A DNA stretch of 5,765 bases from contig SFFS01000160.1 of assembly GCA_004557805.1 (NCBI GenBank), positions 1 through 5,765 of the forward strand, in the 5' to 3' direction. Source of the DNA: Clostridiales bacterium (GTDB lineage Bacteria; Bacillota; Clostridia; Christensenellales; Aristaeellaceae). Under the pieces are notes generated by a model that was not told the origin of the DNA, made no database searches, and was given only the letters and a program-made list of their open reading frames with translations. This document shows, in pieces, positions 1 through 5,570 of this stretch (its first letter is position 1; every line of letters starts with the position of its first letter). The position numbers were made by a program, and so were the translations under genes.

Positions 1-678
1 TTCACCGTGGAGGGCGCGCTCACTTCTGAACAGCCCGCTCCCGTGTTCAACGAGGTGGACAGTGCAACAGGGATCCGTGTTGCGGCAGGGCTGGACACAG
101 TGCCGGCCGGCGCGCATCTCAAGGTGAAGCCGGTGGATGCGGGCGACGCGGCATATGCTTCTGTGGCGCGCGCTTTCCGCAATGAAAATGTTGACCTTGC
201 GGCATTTGATATTTCTTTGCTGCTGGATGGCGGCACGGTGCAGCCGCGCGGCGTGCTGAATGTGGCGTTCCCGCTTCCCCAGGGCTTTGACGCAGCCAAA
301 ACGCAGCTGTATCACGTAAGCCCTGAGGGCGAAAAAGAACTGCTGACGGCAAAAACAGCAGACGGCCTGCTGAATGCGGAGCTGACACATCTGAGCCTGT
401 ATGTATTGGCACAGCCGAAGGCGGGTGCCGAAAGCGGCGGCTCATCTTCTTCCGCTCCTTCGGGCGGGACGAGCAGTTCTTCTGCAGACACATCTTCCTC
501 TTCCGGCACGCCTTCCGGCGGCGCGGGGGGCGCGTCTTCCGGTACGGCCGCACCTGCGCCGGGAATGCCCCGGACAGGGGATGCGTTCCCGCTGGTCTGG
601 GTCACCGTAGCCGCAGCGGCTTGTGTGGTCCTGCTGGCTGTGCTGGCTTGGAAAAAGCACCGGGAGACACGCGCATAA
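1..678 (+). CDS. C-terminal part of a sortase-anchored cell-surface protein (5' truncated by the window)
   Basis: The frame is open from base 1 to the TAA at 676-678 and shows 225 residues, so the true start lies upstream. Visible residues about 13-137 form an all-beta-looking domain ending in THLSLYVLAQ. This resembles the C-terminal domain of many clostridial surface proteins (pattern 'DI.L..dG..vqP.G...v.fPlP ... h.SlY.l'). Residues about 141-188 are a Ser/Gly/Pro/Ala linker, probably spanning the wall. MPRTGD (189-194; bases 565-582) is an LPxTG-like sortase signal with Met in place of Leu. It is followed by a hydrophobic helix (about 196-217) and the basic tail WKKHRETRA. Sortase would cleave between Thr and Gly and link the protein to peptidoglycan. 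The binding partner or enzymatic role would lie in the missing N-terminal part and cannot be judged. The anchor is clear from sequence; the domain assignment is by recalled pattern. Confidence 0.88.
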   Translation, partial: FTVEGALTSEQPAPVFNEVDSATGIRVAAGLDTVPAGAHLKVKPVDAGDAAYASVARAFRNENVDLAAFDISLLLDGGTVQPRGVLNVAFPLPQGFDAAKTQLYHVSPEGEKELLTAKTADGLLNAELTHLSLYVLAQPKAGAESGGSSSSAPSGGTSSSSADTSSSSGTPSGGAGGASSGTAAPAPGMPRTGDAFPLVWVTVAAAACVVLLAVLAWKKHRETRA

Positions 679-704
679 AAAATGTGACATTTTGGTAAAA
701 GCCG

Positions 705-733
705 GATACATTCCAGCGGCGGTGTGCTATAAT
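705..733 (+). promoter_or_regulatory. Candidate extended -10 promoter upstream of the araC-type gene
   Basis: TATAAT at 728-733 is a perfect -10 hexamer, preceded by TGC (725-727), which makes an extended -10 element. A 17-base spacer leads back to GATACA at 705-710, which matches the -35 consensus TTGACA only at its last three bases. An extended -10 commonly tolerates a weak -35. Transcription would start near base 740, in the gap after the surface-protein gene, and would enter the leader of the regulator at 914. The match is seen directly; activity is inferred. Confidence 0.55.
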
Positions 734-739
734 GGTTTC

Positions 740-869
740 GAGCCAGCAGCTTGTGCGGCTGTGTGCCGGGCATAAACCGATGCGCATGCGCGCAGCTTTG
801 GAAACATTGAACCACGCAGAACGGCAACGGGGCCGCGCGTCCGCACATGGCGGGCGCGCGGCCGTTTTT
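740..869 (+). ncRNA. Candidate leader RNA or small RNA between promoter and terminator
   Basis: Between the putative start near 740 and the T-tract ending at 869 there is about 130 bases without a credible coding frame. It contains small hairpins (CGGC 756-759 with GCCG 765-768; GCAT 770-773 with ATGC 780-783) and the perfect palindrome GCGCATGCGC at 782-791. It ends in a strong terminator. It could be an attenuated leader of the regulator gene, a free small RNA, or simply the 3' end of the surface-protein transcript. I recognise no known riboswitch class. No convincing anti-terminator is seen, only a 5-bp pairing option (CGCGC 789-793 with GCGCG 835-839). Confidence 0.25.
831..869 (+). terminator. 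Strong intrinsic terminator located upstream of the araC-type gene
   Basis: GGCCGCGCG (831-839) pairs perfectly with CGCGCGGCC (855-863). A T840-G854 wobble continues the stem and CCGC (841-844) pairs with GCGG (850-853), leaving a 5-base loop (845-849). The whole is a 14-pair helix followed by GTTTTT (864-869). The T-tract lies only on the + strand side, so it acts rightward. It would end the surface-protein transcript and/or attenuate transcription from the promoter at 705-733. The ribosome binding site of the next gene begins 27 bases after the T-tract. Confidence 0.85.
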
Positions 870-913
870 CAGCAGCACGGCTGCGCCGGTATATCAGAAG
901 GAGGGACAAAGCG

Positions 914-1834
914 ATGGAAGTATGGAATGAGCCGGCCGTTTTATTTGAAAAGAGCACGATGTTCACCAAGAGCAGATTCTGTAAGATCTATAAGGTCACA
1001 TCGGAGAATCCCTCCGGCTATCTGCCCCATTCCCACGATTATATGCAGATTTGGTATATCACCCGAGGCTGCTGTGAGCATTGGGTGGAGGGGCAAAAGC
1101 ATCTGATGGCCCGCGGCGATATCTTCATCGTTCCTCCGAAGGTCGAGCATCAGGTGGTGCGGCTGGAAGATGCCGAGATCATCAGCTGCGAATTTTCTTT
1201 CGACCATTTTTTTCCGCCGAAGGAGAACAGCGCCTATCAGCAGGTGCATGAAGCGGCGCTGAATCTTTCTTTTGCCTGGCTGTTCCTCAAGGATGCCGAT
1301 GACATCCATTCCCAGTTTTCGCTTCGGCCTGAAACGGGAGAGCGCGTGAACACGCTGATGAACGCGATGCTGGTGGAATACGAAAACGGAGATATCTATT
1401 ATGAGGAATTCCTGCGCGTGCAGATCATGGAGCTGCTGCTTGTACTGGCGCGGGAATATTCTCAGTCGCCCCAAAGCCATACCGCAGCGGCCGTTTACGA
1501 CAAATACAAGCCTATGGTGGAAGACGCCATCCGGTATGTGGAAGCGCATTACAACGAGCCGCTCAAGCTGGAGGATGTGTGCCGTATCTCCATGGTGTCC
1601 AAAACATATTTCTGCTATCTGTTCAAGCTGCTCACCCAGCAGACCTTGGTGGAGTATATTATGAACCTGCGCATCCAAAAGGCCATTGAGCTTTTGAAGG
1701 ACCCGGCCAATTCCATTACCTGGGTGGGATACGAGGTGGGCTTCAACGATTCGACGCACTTTTCGCGCACATTCAAAAAGATCGTAGGTATTTCGCCGCG
1801 CACCTATCGGGCAATCAAGAACTCTGAAAGCTGA
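914..1834 (+). CDS. AraC-family transcriptional regulator with N-terminal cupin domain
   Basis: This 306-residue protein has the usual length of two-domain AraC regulators. Residues about 36-84 carry a cupin-type sensing domain: H39 and H41 in LPHSHDYMQIWYI, the turn ARGDIFIVPP, and H79. Residues about 197-300 form the AraC DNA-binding domain, with a first helix-turn-helix around 216-238 (LKLEDVCRISMVSKTYFCYLFK) and the family signature in the second (VGYEVGFNDSTHFSRTFKK, then GISPRTYR) around 268-299. The start at 914 is supported by AGAAGGAGG at 896-904, nine bases upstream. It is probably a ligand-responsive activator or repressor; the ligand is unknown. The neighbouring hydrolase on the same strand is a possible target. 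A terminator hairpin just before the ribosome binding site suggests its own expression may be attenuated. Family identity is certain; targets are inferred. Confidence 0.96.
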   Translation: MEVWNEPAVLFEKSTMFTKSRFCKIYKVTSENPSGYLPHSHDYMQIWYITRGCCEHWVEGQKHLMARGDIFIVPPKVEHQVVRLEDAEIISCEFSFDHFFPPKENSAYQQVHEAALNLSFAWLFLKDADDIHSQFSLRPETGERVNTLMNAMLVEYENGDIYYEEFLRVQIMELLLVLAREYSQSPQSHTAAAVYDKYKPMVEDAIRYVEAHYNEPLKLEDVCRISMVSKTYFCYLFKLLTQQTLVEYIMNLRIQKAIELLKDPANSITWVGYEVGFNDSTHFSRTFKKIVGISPRTYRAIKNSES

Positions 1835-1835
1835 A

Positions 1836-1862
1836 CCGCGCCCGGACGGGCGCGGCGGCTTT
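1836..1862 (+). terminator. Weak intrinsic terminator after the AraC-type gene
   Basis: CCGCGCCC (1836-1843) pairs perfectly with GGGCGCGG (1848-1855) around a GGAC loop, starting two bases after the TGA. An outer AAAGC (1827-1831) can pair with GCTTT (1858-1862). Only three T residues follow, then GCAAAAAAAA, so termination would be incomplete. It may set the ratio of regulator to downstream transcripts. I see no clear promoter between here and the ATG at 1909, so read-through could be how the hydrolase is expressed. Confidence 0.45.
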
Positions 1863-1908
1863 GCAAAAAAAACAGACCGCGCGGCGCGCGGCCGGGGAGA
1901 GATGGGAT

Positions 1909-3759
1909 ATGGAAAATTTTGTGCATGCGTCTGTTTCGCATGCGGCCCTTGCGGAGTTTGGGCGGAACGCCCGCGCCGTTGGAGTGCAGCTGCACGCGCT
2001 GGAGATTTTTGAAAAAAATGAGTGCATGGTCCGCTGGGCCGTCGCGCCTTACAGCTGCGGCGATAAACGGGAAATGTACTCGCTGAGCAAAAGCTTTACT
2101 TCCACGGCTGCAGGAGTTGCGTTTGGAATGGGAAAGCTGCATCCGGACGACCGGGTGCTGGACTGGTTCCCCGAATATGCATCCCTGTGTTCGGGCGACG
2201 CGCGTTGGAGCCGCCTGCGCGTGGGGCATGTACTCTCCATGAATACAGGGCATGCGGCCTGTGTGATGCCGCAGGCGGCATTTTCGCAGGATGGCGTGCG
2301 CGCTTTTTTTGAAGCGCCGCTGTCCCATGAGCCGGGGACATTTTTCGCCTATAATACCGCCGCCTCCTATCTCGCGGCAGAGCTGGTGCGCCGTGCCGCG
2401 GGCCGCACGGTTCCCGAGCTTCTGGCACGCACGGTGTTCCCCGCGCTGGGTGTGGAGGAGTTTTCGTGGCTGACCTGTGCAGACGGACGGTGCCAGGGCG
2501 GCACCGGGCTGCAGGCATCCTGCGATGACGTCGCGAAGCTGGCCCTTCTGTATCTGAACGAGGGCGAGTGGGCGGGACGCCGGGTGCTGCCGCGGGACTG
2601 GGTACATATGGCTGCGCAGCCGCACTCCGTAAATGCGGGAAACGGCACGCCGGACTGGTGTGCGGGCTACGGCTATCAGTTCTGGATGAACCGGCGTGGA
2701 GGCTTCCGCGGCGACGGCGCCTTTGGGCAGTTGTGTGTGGTTCTGCCTGAAAACGGAATTGCGGCCGCCGTTACGGCCGAGTGCACAAATATGAGTGCCG
2801 AGCTGGACGCGCTGTGGCTCCTGCTGGAAAATCTGCATAAGCAGGACGGCGCGTGCGCAGACGGAGGGCTGCCGGAGGCGTACATACCCCAAGGCAGGCT
2901 GGACGGCAGAGAATGGGATACGGGCTGGCTGGATTTCCGGCCAAACCCGGCGGGTTTCACAGGCCTGCGTGTGCGCGTGGACGGGGAAGCCGCCTGTGTA
3001 TGGCTGTGCGACGGCAGCAGTGTGCAGAAGGTGTGCGCGCCGTCCGGCACGTGGCGGGAGAATACGCTCTGGGCGAAAAATTTCCGTCCCGCCATCTTCC
3101 GGCAGATGCCGAGGGCGGAACGCGCGCCGCTGCGTTTCGCCGCGGCGGCGCATATGCGCGGGGATCTGCTGGTGCTGGAGTGCCGCAGCCTGAATACGCC
3201 CCATGCCTTTGAAATGCGTTTTGCCTCCAGCGGGGACGGCATGCGCATGGAGCTTTTCTCCCCGCTGGATGTCTTTGGAGAAGAAAAGCTGCTGGAAGCG
3301 GGCGCGGAGGAAATCGTCGCCGTAACCGGCTATCGCTGGGAGGAAATCGAGGCGGCGCTTGCCGGACTGCCCGTGCGGTTTGCGCATAACGAAAGCTATG
3401 CGGTTACGCAAATGTTCGATTCCGTGAAGCTCGGCCTGCGCGCCGTGCCGGAGGAATACGGGCGCGTGCTGTCGTGTCCGGTGGACTGCCCCTCTTTCCA
3501 GACCGATACGGCCAGACAGCTGCTGGAAATCTGGGGCGATTTTGTGACGCCGCTGTATAACGGAAAAGCGGGGCATCCGATCGTGATCGACCGCAGCGCG
3601 TTTCCCGCCGTGCTGGCCTATGAGGGCGAGGGCGGGCTGCGCGGCGCGATGGAACAGGAAGGGCTGTTCACGCGCTATCTCGCCGTGAACGACGGCGGCA
3701 TTCTTGCGGACGTCGACACGCCCCGCGATTATGAAAACCTGCTGGCGGTGAGAAAATGA
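1909..3759 (+). CDS. Serine hydrolase (beta-lactamase/class C fold) fused in frame to an N-terminally truncated MocA-like nucleotidyltransferase
   Basis: A single 616-residue frame. ATG 1909 is chosen because GGGGAGA (1894-1900) lies eight bases upstream; an in-frame TTG at 1861 sits in the terminator region and lacks a ribosome binding site. Residues about 5-310 are a PF00144-type serine hydrolase: S58-L-S-K61 (nucleophile and base of SxxK), Y148-N149 in PGTFFAYNTA, and GDGAFGQ (268-274) in place of KTG. There is no signal peptide, so it is cytosolic, with esterase or amidase-like chemistry on an unknown substrate. Residues about 325-464 match the C-terminal sandwich domain of such hydrolases. 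From about 465 the sequence is MocA/MobA-like: AEEIVAVTGY, PVDCP (D526, metal site), GKAGHP (552-557) and DVDTPRDY (601-608). The N-terminal LAAGxxxRMG..K segment of about 45-50 residues is absent and was not seen in the other two forward frames, so transferase activity is doubtful. The end overlaps the next gene by four bases (ATGA). Confidence 0.88.
   Translation: MENFVHASVSHAALAEFGRNARAVGVQLHALEIFEKNECMVRWAVAPYSCGDKREMYSLSKSFTSTAAGVAFGMGKLHPDDRVLDWFPEYASLCSGDARWSRLRVGHVLSMNTGHAACVMPQAAFSQDGVRAFFEAPLSHEPGTFFAYNTAASYLAAELVRRAAGRTVPELLARTVFPALGVEEFSWLTCADGRCQGGTGLQASCDDVAKLALLYLNEGEWAGRRVLPRDWVHMAAQPHSVNAGNGTPDWCAGYGYQFWMNRRGGFRGDGAFGQLCVVLPENGIAAAVTAECTNMSAELDALWLLLENLHKQDGACADGGLPEAYIPQGRLDGREWDTGWLDFRPNPAGFTGLRVRVDGEAACVWLCDGSSVQKVCAPSGTWRENTLWAKNFRPAIFRQMPRAERAPLRFAAAAHMRGDLLVLECRSLNTPHAFEMRFASSGDGMRMELFSPLDVFGEEKLLEAGAEEIVAVTGYRWEEIEAALAGLPVRFAHNESYAVTQMFDSVKLGLRAVPEEYGRVLSCPVDCPSFQTDTARQLLEIWGDFVTPLYNGKAGHPIVIDRSAFPAVLAYEGEGGLRGAMEQEGLFTRYLAVNDGGILADVDTPRDYENLLAVRK
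3283..3306 (+). other. Fusion junction between hydrolase and MocA-like segments
   Basis: Hydrolase-type sequence (MELFSPLDVFGEEKLLE) runs directly into transferase-type sequence (AGAEEIVAVTGYRWEEIEAAL) around residues 459-466. A MocA protein would typically read something like 'LLE..i..l..AGveEIvvVTGY' here, and the hydrolase domain would end shortly after 'GeeklL'. The two families therefore resemble each other locally at 'LLEAG', consistent with a join at a short similar stretch. The exact crossover cannot be placed more finely by eye. Confidence 0.6.
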
Positions 3760-4805
3760 GAAGGATTTATCTTGCGCGCCACGGCGCGATTGAAAAACCC
3801 GGCACGGGTTCGTATTGTCTGGGGCGGACGGACTGGCCGCTTTCGGACGAGGGACGCGGGCAGGCCGCGCTTCTGCGCGTATGGTTTGAGGATATGCCGG
3901 GGCTTTCCGCGCGGACGAGCCCGCTTGCGCGCTGCCGGGAAACGGCGCGCATTGCGCTTGAAAAGGACGCGCCCGCCGAGCCGCGCCTTGCCGAACTGGA
4001 CATGGGCGAATGGGACGGGCTGTCCTTTGCGGAGATTCGCGAGCGCTGGCCGGAGGAATACCGTCTGCGCGGGGAAAGCCTGTGCGCGCATGTGCCGCCG
4101 GGGGCGGAAGCGCCGGAGGCGGCACTGGAACGGGCGCTGCCGCTGCTGGACGCGCCGGGAGAGACGCGCGCGTTCTTTACGCACGCGGGCGTGCTGCGGC
4201 TGCTCCGGTGCCGTCTGGAGGCAAGACCGCTCGACGAAATGCTGAACGTGCCGGCGGATTACGCGGGCGTCAGCCTGCTGGTGGAGGACGCTTCGGGCTG
4301 GCGCGCTGCGGGCTGGAACGTGCGCCCGGCAAAAACGCCGTCTGCGGACGAGAGCGAAGCGCTGCTTGCGCAGCTGCCGGAGCATATCGCGGCGCACTGC
4401 CGCGCCGTACAGGCGCTTGCGCTGGAGATGACCGACGCGCTCGCGGCGGGCGGCACGCTGCTTGACCGGGGGCTGGTCTCCTCCGCCGCGTTGCTGCACG
4501 ACATATGCCGCCTGCAGCCCCGCCACGCCGAAGCGGGCGCGCAGCGGCTGGCGAGCCTGGGGTACAGAGCGCTGGCGGATGCGGTTCGCACGCATCACGA
4601 CTGGCGCGGAGAAACGCTCGACGAGGCGGGCGTGCTGTTCCTGGCCGATAAATACATACAGGATGCGCAGCGCGTGACGCTTGCGGAGCGGTTTTTCAAA
4701 AGCGCGCAGCGCTGTGAAACCGACGAAGCCCGCCGCGCGCACGAAGCGCGCTTCCAACAGGCGATTTGCGCCGAGGCGCTTTATCTTGCGAAAATCGGGG
4801 GGTGA
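3756..4805 (+). CDS. Histidine phosphatase-HD domain phosphohydrolase fusion protein
   Basis: A 349-residue two-domain protein. Residues 1-190 are a histidine phosphatase superfamily domain (CobC/phosphoglycerate mutase type) with the catalytic set intact: R8-H9-G10 (H9 carries the phosphate), R59 in SPLARCRETA, E80 before LDMGEWDG, and H143 in FFTHAG. Residues about 205-345 are an HD metal-dependent phosphohydrolase domain: H214, H248-D249 in ALLHDI, H257 in RHAEAGAQ, H280-H281 and D298. No signal peptide or membrane segment is present, so it is cytosolic. Its ATG overlaps the stop of the preceding gene (ATGA), indicating translational coupling; only a weak GGTGAG (3747-3752) precedes it. 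Lying between MocA-like and XdhC coding sequence, it probably dephosphorylates a nucleotide or pterin intermediate of molybdenum cofactor maturation; that role is inferred. An alpha-ribazole phosphatase role is less likely, as no cobalamin genes are visible. Confidence 0.9.
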   Translation: MRRIYLARHGAIEKPGTGSYCLGRTDWPLSDEGRGQAALLRVWFEDMPGLSARTSPLARCRETARIALEKDAPAEPRLAELDMGEWDGLSFAEIRERWPEEYRLRGESLCAHVPPGAEAPEAALERALPLLDAPGETRAFFTHAGVLRLLRCRLEARPLDEMLNVPADYAGVSLLVEDASGWRAAGWNVRPAKTPSADESEALLAQLPEHIAAHCRAVQALALEMTDALAAGGTLLDRGLVSSAALLHDICRLQPRHAEAGAQRLASLGYRALADAVRTHHDWRGETLDEAGVLFLADKYIQDAQRVTLAERFFKSAQRCETDEARRAHEARFQQAICAEALYLAKIGG

Positions 4806-4811
4806 CGCGAA

Positions 4812-5570
4812 ATGATGTTCCTCTGGAAGCCCGACATGATCCGCTTCATGCGCGATGCGTCGGAGCATACCGGTTATCACGCCGACCTGGCCGCGCGGAT
4901 TGTGCCGCATCTGAAGGAGGGCGCGCGGGTATGCGACGCGGGATGCGGCCTGGGCTATCTGAGCCTGGCGCTCGCGCCGCTCGCGGCGCAGGTGACGGCC
5001 GTCGACCGAAATGCCGACGCGCTGAGCGTGCTGCGTGAAAACTGCGAAAAGCGCGGCGTTGTTAACGTCGAGGCGCGCCACTGCGATATGACGCTCTACC
5101 GCAGCGAACAGCCGTTCGACGCGATGGTCTTCTGCATGTACGGTTCCTTCAGCGAAATTCTCGCGCTGGCGAAGAAGCATTGCGGCGGCAAGGCGGTTAT
5201 CATCAAGCGGCGCAGCTCGTCGCACCAGTTTTCCAAGGGCCGCCAGCGGCAGGAGACGGAGCCGGGCGCGTGCACGAAGCTCGACTTGCTCGGCGTGCCG
5301 TATTGGGAGCAGAACTTCACCGCCACGCTCGACCAGCCGCTGCGCAGCCTGGACGACGCGCGCCGGTTCTTCGCGCTGTACCGCCCGGAGGGCGCGCCGG
5401 AAATGACGGAGGACGAGATCATGCGGCGCGTCGTGCGCACGGAAAACGAGGAATTCCCCTATCTGCTGCCCAGCTCACGGCAGATGGGTATGATTGTATT
5501 TGACGCTGCGGACATTCCCGAAACGGAGGAAACGGAATATGCGGACAATCTTTGCGCAACTGCTCTATGA
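4812..5570 (+). CDS. Class I SAM-dependent methyltransferase of a molybdenum-hydroxylase accessory cluster
   Basis: A 252-residue protein with a Rossmann methyltransferase core. Motif I is VCDAGCGLGYLSLAL (40-54), the SAM ribose-binding acid is probably D65 in VTAVDRN, D92 sits in HCDM, and FDAMVFCMYGS (102-112) is motif IV. Residues about 135-230 form a distinctive C-terminal part (RRSSSHQFSKGRQRQE, LGVPYWEQNF, then TEDEIMRRVVRTENEEFPYLLP) that I do not match to a methyltransferase of known substrate. GGGGGG (4797-4802) precedes ATG 4812 by nine bases; ATG 4815 is an alternative start. It lies six bases after the phosphatase-HD gene and overlaps the xdhC start by 32 bases, so it is co-expressed with them. 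I recall a methyltransferase family named after Desulfovibrio vulgaris DVU_1556, near an aldehyde oxidoreductase locus; membership here is a guess. The substrate is unknown. Confidence 0.88.
   Translation: MMFLWKPDMIRFMRDASEHTGYHADLAARIVPHLKEGARVCDAGCGLGYLSLALAPLAAQVTAVDRNADALSVLRENCEKRGVVNVEARHCDMTLYRSEQPFDAMVFCMYGSFSEILALAKKHCGGKAVIIKRRSSSHQFSKGRQRQETEPGACTKLDLLGVPYWEQNFTATLDQPLRSLDDARRFFALYRPEGAPEMTEDEIMRRVVRTENEEFPYLLPSSRQMGMIVFDAADIPETEETEYADNLCATAL

Noticed and set aside
421..564. Repetitive TCTTCC-rich stretch that could be a tandem repeat or CRISPR-like array
   Set aside because: The repeats are short, irregular and in frame, and encode the Ser/Gly linker before the sortase motif. 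There are no spacers of even length.
733..745. TGGTTTCGAGCCA, resembling a tRNA T-arm
   Set aside because: No acceptor stem, D-arm or anticodon arm can be placed around it. It is only a small hairpin just after the promoter.
732..1106. Possible 124-codon gene starting inside the -10 element
   Set aside because: It starts within TATAATGG, lacks a ribosome binding site, runs through the terminator hairpin and overlaps the start of the AraC-type gene in another frame.
1861..1908. Upstream TTG start adding 16 residues to the hydrolase
   Set aside because: The TTG overlaps the terminator region with no ribosome binding site, while ATG 1909 has GGGGAGA at proper spacing. The extra residues (rich in K, Q, R) match nothing in the family.
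3100..3300. Possible frameshifted remnant of the missing MocA N-terminus
   Set aside because: The other two forward frames show no LAAGxxxRMG-like motif here, so the missing segment is absent, not shifted out of frame.
1804..4125. Very long open frame on the minus strand (773 codons) opposite the hydrolase and phosphatase genes
   Set aside because: Its translation is rich in Arg, Ala, Pro and His without any recognisable motif, it has no convincing start context, and it lies opposite + strand genes with clear family motifs. It is a by-product of GC-rich codon use.
3729..5225. Long minus-strand open frame (498 codons) opposite the phosphatase-HD and methyltransferase genes
   Set aside because: Same low-information Arg/Ala-rich composition and no ribosome binding site or motif. 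The + strand frames there carry intact catalytic residues.
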